NCBI RefSeq assembly: GCF_026012015.1
Contig: NZ_BRXR01000001.1
Span: 3,384,728-3,448,727 of the forward strand
Source of the DNA: Clostridium omnivorum
GTDB taxonomy: Bacteria; Bacillota; Clostridia; Clostridiales; Clostridiaceae
DNA: 64,000 bases
Reading direction: 5' to 3'
The first letter of the stretch is position 1, and every line of letters begins with the position of its first letter. Of this stretch, positions 8,727-17,469 are shown piece by piece. Both the position numbers and the translations under genes were made by a program. The notes under the pieces were generated by a model, which was not told the origin of the DNA, did no database searches, and saw only the letters and a list, made by a program, of their open reading frames with translations.

Positions 8727-10499
8727 TTATAGCAAAATATCTTGTGAATATTTATTTTTAGATTCGTAAAGCATGAGGTCAGCTTCATGAATTAATTCTT
8801 CAAAGGTAGCATCTACAGAAGGCTCATATATGGAATAGCCCATGCTAATTGATAGCTTATAAGGTTTATTTGAAGCTAAATTGTACTGATAAAAATTATT
8901 ATATATAAGCTTTATAATATTCTTTGCTTCAGCCTCGGATGCTTTGTTTACAGCAATCACTATGAATTCATCACCGCTAATTCGAGCCACAATATCATCC
9001 TTCCCAAGGGAATACTTAAGGAGCTTTGCAGCTGCCTTAATGGCTTCATCACCTTCTTTATGGCCAAAGCTATCATTAATAGATTTAAGCTTATTTAAAT
9101 CTCCATAAAAAAGTGTAAATTTACCTCCAGTAATAACTGCGGCATTATATAGATTTCCTCCACTGTGATAAAAGCCCTTTCTGTTTAAGATACCTGTTAA
9201 TTCATCAATATACATTGCTTTATTTTCGTCTACTAGTTTCTCGATTTTGATAAATGCATCAGAAAACCTCGAGGCAAGCAGATATGCTTGAGAGTAAGTG
9301 AAAATAAGAAATCCATAGGGTGCAAGGGAGGATGCAAATAACGTACCAGCTTGCACAAGCATATCGTGGGCTACTGAAGCAATGAAGATAATAAATCCAA
9401 ATAGAACTATAATCGAGCCTTTATTTTTGTCTGCAGCAGCTTTAATAGCAGCATAAAGTACATAAATACAAACTCCTACTGTCCATATTTCAAAGCAGAT
9501 TAAAAATCTATCATAGAATTCTATATTAGTTAACACTGTTATTAAGCTAATAACTAACGAAGCAATATTTATTCCAGTAACCACTTTATCAGATATTTCT
9601 TTTTTGAAGAGCTCCTTGAAATACATAAATATAAACGGTAGAGCTGCATAAGCTGAGAGGTAAGCTATTTTATTAAATAGGCTAAAAGGAATATTAGGAA
9701 AAAATTCATACACAACCCTTTGACTTACTAAAAAAGTTCTCAGTGCAATGATAATAGAGAAAATCCCGAAATACAAAGGTTCTTTGTATTGTTTCCTTTT
9801 AAAGTGCAGTGCAAAATGATAAATTCCTATAATGAAAAGGCATCCTATAGTAAAAATATCTGTAGCAGCATTTACGATATAGGATCTTTTTATTTGCATG
9901 GAATTTCCTAAAAACATGTCTTGGACTTTTCCTGTCACATTATTATAATTTGACATTTGAATTACTATTTCTGCTTGAGAATTGTGACTATTGAAAAATA
10001 CCAATTGGTGTTCATAACTTCCGGCAGCACTTGCGGAATCTGTACTTACATTACCCACGGAGGATACTAATTGTCCATTAATCCATATTTTTGATGCAGA
10101 TAATAAGTATTTGGTTTTTATCCCATAATAGCCATTATCCTTTGGATTCATATTTACTAAAATTCTCATTGTTGCATAGCCATATTTAGGCAGTTTTTTA
10201 TTGCTGTCAGTTGCTATGAAGGAATTTGGTACTTTAAAGTAATCTACAGCTTGTCTTAAATTATTGCTATTAAAGTCTTTTGGCTCTAGTAATTCTCCGG
10301 GATATATTTCCCACTGTCCATCCAGTTTAACCAGTCCATCTTTTTCAAAGTTCCAGCTACTTAAGTCCAGCTTTCCGTGTTTAGCTGTAAGAACATTATC
10401 TTTCTTTGTGCTGCAGCTGCATAGTAAAATTATTGTAAAAAGTGAAAAAATAATAATTAATGCATGTCTTTTTTTGAATAAATTATTTATGTTAAACAT
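8727..10499 (-). CDS. 7TMR-DISM diguanylate cyclase (GGDEF)
   Basis: 590 residues. A hydrophobic N-terminus ends in LLCSCSTKK, which resembles a lipobox. About 160 residues of extracellular beta domain (7TMR-DISMED2 like) follow, then seven membrane segments, then a GGDEF domain whose active site reads RISGDEF. Ser for the first Gly is common in active cyclases. The RxxD inhibitory site is not evident (LGKDD). It should make cyclic di-GMP in response to an external ligand. An 18-bp palindrome lies upstream at 10559. The SD GGAG is ~14 bases from the ATG, which is long. Confidence 0.85.
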   Translation of the reverse strand: MFNINNLFKKRHALIIIFSLFTIILLCSCSTKKDNVLTAKHGKLDLSSWNFEKDGLVKLDGQWEIYPGELLEPKDFNSNNLRQAVDYFKVPNSFIATDSNKKLPKYGYATMRILVNMNPKDNGYYGIKTKYLLSASKIWINGQLVSSVGNVSTDSASAAGSYEHQLVFFNSHNSQAEIVIQMSNYNNVTGKVQDMFLGNSMQIKRSYIVNAATDIFTIGCLFIIGIYHFALHFKRKQYKEPLYFGIFSIIIALRTFLVSQRVVYEFFPNIPFSLFNKIAYLSAYAALPFIFMYFKELFKKEISDKVVTGINIASLVISLITVLTNIEFYDRFLICFEIWTVGVCIYVLYAAIKAAADKNKGSIIVLFGFIIFIASVAHDMLVQAGTLFASSLAPYGFLIFTYSQAYLLASRFSDAFIKIEKLVDENKAMYIDELTGILNRKGFYHSGGNLYNAAVITGGKFTLFYGDLNKLKSINDSFGHKEGDEAIKAAAKLLKYSLGKDDIVARISGDEFIVIAVNKASEAEAKNIIKLIYNNFYQYNLASNKPYKLSISMGYSIYEPSVDATFEELIHEADLMLYESKNKYSQDILL

Positions 10500-10558
10500 C
10501 TACAAATGTGTTTCTCCTTTAAAATGAAGTATCATATGAAGATTATAGCACTAAAGTG

Positions 10559-10576
10559 ATTTTATGCGCATAAAAT
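10559..10576. promoter_or_regulatory. 18-bp palindrome upstream of diguanylate cyclase promoter
   Basis: ATTTTATGCGCATAAAAT is perfectly self-complementary. On the minus strand a TATAAT at 10547-10542 lies 17 bases downstream of the palindrome centre region, so the palindrome covers the -35 position, fitting a regulator site. The regulator is unknown. Confidence 0.5.
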
Positions 10577-10604
10577 GACAAAAAATATGTAAAAAGGGCA
10601 CAAA

Positions 10605-10634
10605 AAAGCCATATAAAAGAGATTTTGGCTTTGG
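10605..10634 (-). terminator. terminator of LysR gene (minus strand)
   Basis: On the minus strand AAAGCCA pairs with TGGCTTT and is followed by TTTTGTG. It lies directly after the LysR stop. Confidence 0.55.
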
Positions 10635-10649
10635 GTATGCAAAGATAGA

Positions 10650-11558
10650 TTAATCACTAAACTTTTTTATTGGTACAAGTTTAAAATGTTCTTTTATATA
10701 TTTAAGTAAAGAAGCTATGTCTTTATTTGGTTTTATATGGCGTGAGGTACAGCAGTACATATATCCAGGCTCAGGTGTAACAAGGCGTCGTATTACTATA
10801 TTGGGATTATTAATTTTGAAGGCCATGGCTGAAGTAACAGTTACAATACCCGCGTTTTCTCTCATAGCATTGACAAAATTTAAGCTATAACTGGAGGAAA
10901 CAATGATATGGGGATTAATGTTAGTTAACTTACAAAAGTAATCGAACATTTCTCTAAGAGCATTCTCAGGAGATCCGGTTATAATTTTTTCCCCATCCAA
11001 AAGGGAAAAATCCATAGAACCTTCAGTGATAGCTAGAGGATGATCTTTATGAAATGCAGCATACATATAGTCTTCTGCCAAGGGAAGGCAGTTAAATAGT
11101 TCTTGCTGAAAGGGATTGACTAAAAAGGCTATATCTATCTCATCTTTAAGTAGTTTTTGAAGGCAAATTTGTTTTGACCATTCCTGGATGTGAATATCCA
11201 CATCTAAGTTATTTTTCTGATATTCAAAGATAAAATCTGTGTTCACACCATTTGACAATCCATAGGCAAAGGCAATATATATGGATTGTCTATTTTTTTG
11301 TTTGTATTTTTCGATTACTCCAGCTGCTTTTTTGTATTCTCCCTGCATATTTTTTAGAATAGGATAAATACCATTACATATCTCTGTAGGTGTAACTCCG
11401 GATTTGGAACGCTCAAATAAAACCACGTCCAGTTCCTTTTCCAGGGATTTAATCTGTCTGCTAAGTCCTTGTTGGGTAATAAAGAGCTGTGCACTGGTTT
11501 TTGATATATTAAGTTCCTCATAAAGCTGCAAAAAGGATTCGATAAATTTTATTTGCAA
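10650..11558 (-). CDS. LysR family transcriptional regulator
   Basis: 302 residues with an N-terminal winged HTH (LNISKTSAQLFITQQGLSRQIKSLEKELDVVLFERS) and a C-terminal periplasmic-binding-like effector domain. Start is TTG at 11558 with AGAGGTGA five bases upstream. It is divergent from the oxidoreductase at 11729, the usual arrangement for a LysR regulator and its target, with a perfect inverted repeat between them. The effector is not known. Confidence 0.9.
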   Translation of the reverse strand: MQIKFIESFLQLYEELNISKTSAQLFITQQGLSRQIKSLEKELDVVLFERSKSGVTPTEICNGIYPILKNMQGEYKKAAGVIEKYKQKNRQSIYIAFAYGLSNGVNTDFIFEYQKNNLDVDIHIQEWSKQICLQKLLKDEIDIAFLVNPFQQELFNCLPLAEDYMYAAFHKDHPLAITEGSMDFSLLDGEKIITGSPENALREMFDYFCKLTNINPHIIVSSSYSLNFVNAMRENAGIVTVTSAMAFKINNPNIVIRRLVTPEPGYMYCCTSRHIKPNKDIASLLKYIKEHFKLVPIKKFSD

Positions 11559-11596
11559 TTTTCGTCACCTCTAGTTTTACAATATAATTTTATTCT

Positions 11597-11611
11597 ACAA
11601 CTAATTGTTGT
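11597..11611. promoter_or_regulatory. LysR-type operator candidate
   Basis: ACAAC-TAATT-GTTGT is a perfect interrupted palindrome of the T-N11-A class, located between the divergent LysR gene and its presumed target. Confidence 0.55.
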
Positions 11612-11728
11612 GGATGTCTATTTTTTGTTGTTTTACTAAATAATTCACAAACTTTAAAATTTAGATAGATATGTTTTTTAAATATGTGCAATTAAAACTA
11701 ATATATAAGGGCATGGGAGGGGTTAAAA

Positions 11729-14389
11729 ATGGCTATTAGAAAGAAGATTGCAAAGCTTGCTAAAAAGATATGTGGAGCAACTGCAATGATGATTACAATT
11801 GATGAGAAGGCTCCGGAATACTACGTTCTAGAATGTGTTGTAACAGATGAAATGGCAGATGTAGGTTTAGCTATGGAGCTAAGAAAACCTGAGACTATTG
11901 AACAGATAGCAAAAAAGTGCGGGAAGACTGTTGAAGAAACTAAAAGACTGGCAATGGAGCTTGCACAGGTAGGTGCATGTATTTTCCATTCAGAACATGG
12001 AGTTGACTTATTTGAGTTAACAGTGTTTGTTCCCGGTGTAATGGAAAAGGTAGTGGGCAACAAAGAGCTGTGTGAAAAGTATCCTCAGATTCCAAAAGCT
12101 TTTGAAGAATACGCAAGACTTAGAGGCGGTATGCTGTCTCCTAAAATGCCTGTTGGAGTGGGTCCAATGCGTGTAATTCCCATAGAATCTGCTATTGATG
12201 GTAATACCCGCAGTGCATCTTATGAAGAAGTATCTGCCATTTTAAATGGTCATACTCTATTTGCAGTAGCAGATTGTTCCTGTAGAAGATCAAGGCGTCT
12301 TTTAGGTGAAGGCTGTGGACATTTAGAGCAGGACATGTGCATTCAGCTTGGAGAAGGTGCTGAATATTACATACGTACGGGAAGAGGAAGGGAAATAACA
12401 CGTGAAGAAGCCTTCGAAATTATAAAAAAGGCAGAAGAAAACGGTTTGATGCATCAAATTCCTAATATAGACGGCAATAAAACTCACGCAATTTGTAACT
12501 GCTGTGGCTGTGCTTGCTATTCTATGAGAAATGCAGCTTACTTTAATTCTCCAGATATGATTCGATCAAACTTTGTTTCACAGGTAGATACAGAAAAGTG
12601 TATGGCATGTGGACAGTGTGTTGAAAATTGTCCAGTTAATGCGTTAAAACTTGGACAAAAACTATGTTCAAAAACTCCTATTGAAACTAAAGAAACACTT
12701 TCACCAAGAGACCATGTTTGGAGTTCAAAATATTGGAATCCGGATTATCGTGAAAATAAAAAGGATGTTGTAGACAGCGGTACAGCTCCATGCAAGTCAG
12801 AATGTCCTGCTCATATAGCTGTGCAGGGATATATAAAGCTTGCTTCTCAAGGAAAATATGCAGAGGCACTAGAGCTTATCAAAAAAGAAAATCCATTCCC
12901 AGCAGTATGCGGAAGAATTTGTCCAAGAAAATGTGAATCAGCTTGTACTAGAGGACATATTGATGAACCAATTGCTATAGATGAAATAAAAAAATTCATT
13001 GCTGATCAGGAGTTAATCAAAGATAAGCGCTTTGTGCCTAAGAAGAGATATAATTATGGTAAAAAAATTGCTGTTATTGGCGGCGGTCCTGCTGGATTAT
13101 CCTGTACCTATTATTTAGCTATGGACGGCTACAAGGTAACTATATTTGAAAAGCAGTCAAGGCTTGGTGGTATGCTGACTTTGGGAATACCTTCTTTTAG
13201 ATTGGAAAAAGAGGTTGTTTACGCTGAAATTGAAATTTTAAAGGAACTTGGTGTTGAATTTAAAACTGGAGTGGAAGTTGGCAGAGATATTACCTTGGAG
13301 GAGCTTAGAAAACAGAATTTTGAAGCCTTCTACCTTGCAATTGGAGCACAAAATGGAAGAAAGCTAGATATTGAAGGAGAAGATGCACAGGGGGTTATTA
13401 CAGGAGTAGAGTTCCTAAGAAATGTGAATCTTGGAAAGCAGGTTAATCTTAAGGGTAATGTAGTTGTAATGGGTGGCGGAAATGTGGCAATAGACGTAGC
13501 AAGGACAGCAGTGCGTGAAAAGGTTAATAAGGTAGAAATGTACTGTCTCGAAAGCCTCAGTGAAATGCCAGCTCTCGAAGAGGAACTTGAGGAGGCTTTG
13601 CAGGAAGAAATAAAGATTAATAATTCCTGGGGGCCAAAACGCATATTACACGAAAATGGCAAGGTTACTGCTGTGGAATTTAAAAAATGTATTTCTGTGT
13701 TCGATGAAAATGGAAGATTTAATCCTAGATACGATGAAAATAATACTATAACGGTGCAAGCAGATTATGTGCTGCTTTCTGTAGGGCAGTCCATTGATTG
13801 GGGGAATCTGCTAGCTGGAAGTAAGGTTGAGCTTAATAGAAACAACACTGCAGCAGCTAATTCATTTACCTATCAAACAGGAGAAAAGGATATTTTTGTT
13901 GGTGGAGACGTATATACAGGACCTAAATTCGCAATTGATGCAATTGCTGCAGGTAAACAAGGTGCTATTTCTATTCACCGTTATGTTTGGGAGGGACAGA
14001 GCCTTATTTATGGCCGTGATAGAAGAGAATATCATGCACTAGACAAAGACAATATAATTATAGAGGGCTATGATACAACACCTCGACAAAAGGCTGGTCA
14101 TTCAAAAAATACTGCAATGTCCTTTAAAGATAGTCGAATAACCTTTACCGAAGAGATGATGAAAAAAGAAACACAGCGCTGTCTAGAATGTGGTTCAGTA
14201 GTAGTGGACCAGGAGATGTGTGTAGGTTGTGGTCAGTGTACCACAAAATGTAAGTTTGATGCTATAAAACTTATTAGAAAGTATGATAAGGCAGGCACCA
14301 CCTTTGAAAAGCTTCCATTGAAGCTGGCACCTAATGCAATAAAACGTGCTGGTAAAACTGTAATACGCTCAGTAAAAGATGTATTTTAA
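11729..14389 (+). CDS. FAD/NAD(P)-dependent iron-sulfur oxidoreductase, GltD-like
   Basis: 886 residues in several modules. Residues ~1-85 carry a helical winged-helix-like segment. A Cys-rich region (CSCRR, CNCCGCAC) is followed by a 2[4Fe-4S]-type motif CMACGQCVENCP at ~293. Then comes a Fer4_20 module as in GltD/DPYD (CKSECP..CGRICPRKCESAC), FAD Rossmann AVIGGGPAGLSC, NAD(P) Rossmann VVMGGGNVAIDVA, and a C-terminal cluster CVGCGQCTTKC. It probably moves electrons between NAD(P)H and ferredoxin-type carriers; the substrate is not clear. SD GGGAGGGG precedes the ATG. Expression is probably controlled by the divergent LysR protein. Confidence 0.85.
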   Translation: MAIRKKIAKLAKKICGATAMMITIDEKAPEYYVLECVVTDEMADVGLAMELRKPETIEQIAKKCGKTVEETKRLAMELAQVGACIFHSEHGVDLFELTVFVPGVMEKVVGNKELCEKYPQIPKAFEEYARLRGGMLSPKMPVGVGPMRVIPIESAIDGNTRSASYEEVSAILNGHTLFAVADCSCRRSRRLLGEGCGHLEQDMCIQLGEGAEYYIRTGRGREITREEAFEIIKKAEENGLMHQIPNIDGNKTHAICNCCGCACYSMRNAAYFNSPDMIRSNFVSQVDTEKCMACGQCVENCPVNALKLGQKLCSKTPIETKETLSPRDHVWSSKYWNPDYRENKKDVVDSGTAPCKSECPAHIAVQGYIKLASQGKYAEALELIKKENPFPAVCGRICPRKCESACTRGHIDEPIAIDEIKKFIADQELIKDKRFVPKKRYNYGKKIAVIGGGPAGLSCTYYLAMDGYKVTIFEKQSRLGGMLTLGIPSFRLEKEVVYAEIEILKELGVEFKTGVEVGRDITLEELRKQNFEAFYLAIGAQNGRKLDIEGEDAQGVITGVEFLRNVNLGKQVNLKGNVVVMGGGNVAIDVARTAVREKVNKVEMYCLESLSEMPALEEELEEALQEEIKINNSWGPKRILHENGKVTAVEFKKCISVFDENGRFNPRYDENNTITVQADYVLLSVGQSIDWGNLLAGSKVELNRNNTAAANSFTYQTGEKDIFVGGDVYTGPKFAIDAIAAGKQGAISIHRYVWEGQSLIYGRDRREYHALDKDNIIIEGYDTTPRQKAGHSKNTAMSFKDSRITFTEEMMKKETQRCLECGSVVVDQEMCVGCGQCTTKCKFDAIKLIRKYDKAGTTFEKLPLKLAPNAIKRAGKTVIRSVKDVF

Positions 14390-14392
14390 TTC

Positions 14393-14416
14393 GTGTCATA
14401 GGGACGCTTAGCACAT
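14393..14416. repeat. diverged member of the palindromic repeat family
   Basis: GTGTCATAGGGACG..TAGCACAT aligns with the left half of the 7.7-kb palindrome (GTGCCACGGGGACG..TGGCACAT) with a few substitutions and a 4-base shortening. Confidence 0.4.
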
Positions 14417-14417
14417 A

Positions 14418-14450
14418 GAAAAAACGCAGAGGATCCTCTGCGTTTTTTCT
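14418..14450. terminator. bidirectional terminator, same stem as at 2.5 kb
   Basis: AAAACGCAGAGG pairs with CCTCTGCGTTTT, with A- and T-runs on both sides, between convergent genes. Confidence 0.88.
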
Positions 14451-14456
14451 ATATGA

Positions 14457-15374
14457 TTATTTACTTATTTTTTTCACGTCCAAATAGTTTGTGCCCCATA
14501 CACCAGCAAGAATCATAATGGAGCCTATAATATGATAATAGGCGAAGTTTTCCTTTAAGATTAGAACTCCAGCTATTATTGAAACTATAGTTGCCATATT
14601 AGAAATTACAGCAGATTTTGATGCCTCTATTTTAGAAAGAGTATAGTTTATTAAAAAGTAAGCTACTATGGATGATAAAATTCCTAGATATACTACTGAA
14701 ATTATAAAGTCTTTGTTTTGTAGAGGTTTAAAGAACAAGGAAAGTGTTCCATTGCCTAGGTGATTTATTAGGGACATTAAAGTGAATATAACTGCACCCT
14801 CCACCATCATAGAATAAGTAAGTTCTATAGGTGTAAATTTCCCTGAAAGCTTTCTAGATATAATAGTAAAGGCAGCGGCTGAAAGTACAGCTCCTAGAAG
14901 CAATGCCATTCCAAGAAGGCTTCCACCACCTGAGCCAGAGCTTCCCATTATTCCGATATACATGACCCCAGCTACAGATAGAAATATAAATACAAGCTGA
15001 AGTCTTGAAGGCTTTTCTTTAAGAAAATAAGCTGAAAGTATTACTACGAATATTGGGATTAGTGAAATCATAAGTCCTGCTTGAGAAGAACTGGAGTATT
15101 TAATTCCATAGGTTTCGAAAATAAAATATACAACGGGTTCCATAAATCCAAGCAGCAGCAGACCTTTTAAATCCTTACCTTTATAATCCACTTTAATTAC
15201 TTTAAAAAGCAATAAAGCTGACATAACTATTAATGCCGTTAAAAATCTAAAGGATATTAACTCCAAAGGCTCTGAATGAGCTAAGGCTTTTTTAGAAAAT
15301 AAAAAGCTGAGCCCAAATATAAAAGAGCTGCCTAGTCCAGCAACCATTGGCAAAGTACTATTTTTATTTTTCAT
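14457..15374 (-). CDS. DMT superfamily transporter (EamA)
   Basis: 305 residues with ten predicted membrane segments in two EamA repeats. The repeat hallmarks are visible: FRFLTALIV in the first half, and LSSIVAYFLINYTLSKIEASKSAVISN near the end of the second. Probably a metabolite or amino-acid exporter; substrate cannot be told. SD AGGAGATAACT precedes the ATG on the minus strand. Confidence 0.9.
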   Translation of the reverse strand: MKNKNSTLPMVAGLGSSFIFGLSFLFSKKALAHSEPLELISFRFLTALIVMSALLLFKVIKVDYKGKDLKGLLLLGFMEPVVYFIFETYGIKYSSSSQAGLMISLIPIFVVILSAYFLKEKPSRLQLVFIFLSVAGVMYIGIMGSSGSGGGSLLGMALLLGAVLSAAAFTIISRKLSGKFTPIELTYSMMVEGAVIFTLMSLINHLGNGTLSLFFKPLQNKDFIISVVYLGILSSIVAYFLINYTLSKIEASKSAVISNMATIVSIIAGVLILKENFAYYHIIGSIMILAGVWGTNYLDVKKISK

Positions 15375-15528
15375 AGTTATCTCCTATCTAAATTCAGTCT
15401 AAGTAAATTGTAATATAAAAGATAGCCTGTTTCAAGCATTTAAGGAGAGCTAAGGAAAGTATTTCACTTTAGCAGAAAAGGCAGTAGGAGGCTAGTCTTT
15501 TTTCTATTTTTATATAAAATGTTACTTG

Positions 15529-15559
15529 TTTAAATAAACCCAAACTATGATAAAATATA
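15529..15559 (+). promoter_or_regulatory. extended -10 promoter, near-identical to one at 20.0 kb
   Basis: TTTAAA, 16 bases, TAAAAT with an upstream TG (TATGATAAAAT). 28 of 31 bases match the element at 19998-20028. Confidence 0.5.
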
Positions 15560-15611
15560 GGTAAAACATGCGCTGAAATTAATTGATAAAAAGCTGAAAG
15601 GAAATATATTA

Positions 15612-16202
15612 GTGAATAAATTAATGGGCTTTTACGAATTAAAGAACTCTACTCTGCCAACTATTAAATGGGAAGTATATGATGGACAGCAGAATTTTAA
15701 TAAAAAGCAGCTGTGGACACTGCGCACGGCTGTATATCAAGGCAAAGACATAAATCTTCCTAGATATATTGGTATAAATGGCGAAGAAGCAAAGAAAAAT
15801 GCTGATGCTTTATATAGCCAATTTAAAGAAAGCGGGATGGTTATATATTACCCTTATTTTATTGCTGAAAAGAGCGGTACCTTAAATGTATTTATAGATA
15901 AAACAGTAATTGAGGCAGTGAAAGAAGATCTATGGAACCTAGTAACCTATTCTAAAAAGGATGTAACTATAATACAAGATAAAAATGAGGAATTAAGATA
16001 TATTGGTGATGAACACTTCCTTAGAGAGGATGAGCTGTCAGAGCTTATGAAGTATGTACCAGTTGTAAAGTCAATGTTTAAAGAACAGCTAATTGAAGGA
16101 GAAAGCATCCTTCTAGAATGGAGCTATGCTTACAACTGTGGTGTTGATAGAAATAAAATAGGCAGTAAGTATTTAGTTTTTTACGAAGCAAGGACAGTAT
16201 AG
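15612..16202 (+). CDS. uncharacterised 196-residue protein
   Basis: Not recognised. Soluble, mixed alpha/beta, no signal peptide or membrane segment. A segment near residue 30 (KQLWTLRTAVYQGKD) and the C-terminal WSYAYNCGVDRNKIGSKYL look like conserved-protein text rather than chance coding. Starts with GTG at 15612 behind an AAAGGA site and the extended -10 promoter at 15.53 kb. The radical SAM gene follows after ~100 bases that contain a repeat fragment, so co-transcription is possible but unproven. Confidence 0.7.
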   Translation: MNKLMGFYELKNSTLPTIKWEVYDGQQNFNKKQLWTLRTAVYQGKDINLPRYIGINGEEAKKNADALYSQFKESGMVIYYPYFIAEKSGTLNVFIDKTVIEAVKEDLWNLVTYSKKDVTIIQDKNEELRYIGDEHFLREDELSELMKYVPVVKSMFKEQLIEGESILLEWSYAYNCGVDRNKIGSKYLVFYEARTV

Positions 16203-16262
16203 GAAATTTTTATAGGTGATCATAGAGTAAATGTCACTGCTGCGCCCAAGAATAGTAATAAA

Positions 16263-16291
16263 ATGTGCCAAGCATTAAGGTCACTAGGCAC
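16263..16291. repeat. diverged member of the palindromic repeat family
   Basis: ATGTGCCAAGC, 13 bases, GGCAC: the same words with the same spacing as the right half of the 7.7-kb palindrome. This explains why the Met codon at 16263 looks like a start but is probably not one. Confidence 0.45.
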
Positions 16292-16307
16292 GGAAAGGTT
16301 AGTTATT

Positions 16308-17177
16308 ATGCACTACAAAGAAGTTAAAGGAATACTATCGCCAAGTAACGGCATGAATATATATAGAGGCTGTACTCATGGCTGCATTTATTGTGACAGC
16401 AGAAGTAAATGCTATAACATGGATCATGCTTTTGAGGATATAGAGGTTAAAAGCAATGCGGTGGAACTGCTTACGGAAGCTCTTAAGAGAAAGAGAAAAA
16501 AGTGTATGATTGGTACTGGAGCAATGACTGATCCCTATATCCATCTAGAGAATCAGCTAATGCACACAAGAAAAGCACTTGAGGTGATAGATAAATATGG
16601 CTTTGGTCTCAGCATTCAGACTAAATCAAATCGCATTCTTCGGGATTTGGATTTGCTTAAAAGTATAAATGAAAAGGCTAAGTGCGTGGTACAGATGACA
16701 CTAACCACCTACGATGAGAACCTGTGCAGAATAATTGAGCCAGATGTAAGCACCACAAAGGAACGATTTGAAGTTTTAAAGATAATGAGGGACAATAAAA
16801 TACCTACAATTGTTTGGCTGGATCCTATTTTACCCTTTATAAATGATACGGAAGAAAATCTTAGAGGTATTTTAGAATACTGCCTTGAAGCCAAGGTATA
16901 TGGAATTTTGTGCTTTAATATGGGATTAACCTTAAGGGAAGGAAACAGAGAGTATTTTTACGCTAAGCTAGATAAGTATTTTCCTGGCTTAAAGGAAAAA
17001 TATCATAAAAAATACGGCTACAGCTATGAAATTCTTAGTGATAACAATGATGCCTTGATGGATATTTTCAAGAGAACCTGCAGAGAAAATGGAATAGTGT
17101 ACAAGGCTAATGATATTTTTAAGTATATGCATGCCTTTGAAGAAAAGCAGGAGGCAGAGCAGCTTACTCTTTTCTAG
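16308..17177 (+). CDS. SPL-like radical SAM protein
   Basis: 290 residues. The radical SAM cluster motif is Cys22-x3-Cys26-x2-Cys29 (GCTHGCIYC), followed by GTGAMTDPY and YGFGLSIQTKS, typical of the spore-photoproduct-lyase-like COG1533 family (Rv2578c type). It binds a [4Fe-4S] cluster and SAM; the substrate is unknown. It lacks the C-terminal features of true SplB as far as I can see. ATG 16308 is chosen because GGAAAGG is well spaced and the upstream in-frame Met lies in a repeat. A terminator follows. Confidence 0.85.
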   Translation: MHYKEVKGILSPSNGMNIYRGCTHGCIYCDSRSKCYNMDHAFEDIEVKSNAVELLTEALKRKRKKCMIGTGAMTDPYIHLENQLMHTRKALEVIDKYGFGLSIQTKSNRILRDLDLLKSINEKAKCVVQMTLTTYDENLCRIIEPDVSTTKERFEVLKIMRDNKIPTIVWLDPILPFINDTEENLRGILEYCLEAKVYGILCFNMGLTLREGNREYFYAKLDKYFPGLKEKYHKKYGYSYEILSDNNDALMDIFKRTCRENGIVYKANDIFKYMHAFEEKQEAEQLTLF

Positions 17178-17212
17178 ACGAGTAGGTGGGACGATTAGTA
17201 ATAGTAAAGCTA

Positions 17213-17256
17213 AATAATCACCAAGCTTATTTATTAGGCTAGTGATTATTTTTTGT
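17213..17256 (+). terminator. intrinsic terminator after radical SAM gene
   Basis: AATAATCAC pairs with GTGATTATT, followed by TTTTTTGTC. Confidence 0.7.
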
Positions 17257-17469
17257 CTATTTATCATATTTATAAATGAAAATCAGATGATTTTAGCAGT
17301 TCAAAGTATATGAGAGGAAAAAATCCCATTTGATGTTTAAAAAACTTTAATAAAATTCAATTTTTCATTAAAGTTTGCATAAATGCATACGAAAGAAGTA
17401 TAGAAAGAGTATATAAAAAGCGTTAATTATTGTAAAGCTTAATATATGTAAAAGGGCAAGGAGAGAATT

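Noticed and set aside
13330-13662. 110-codon minus-strand frame inside the oxidoreductase gene
   Set aside because: Antisense shadow of a Rossmann-fold coding region; low-complexity Ser-rich text, no SD.
16263-16307. Longer radical SAM reading from ATG 16263
   Set aside because: The extra 15 residues fall in a diverged palindromic repeat, and a good SD supports 16308.
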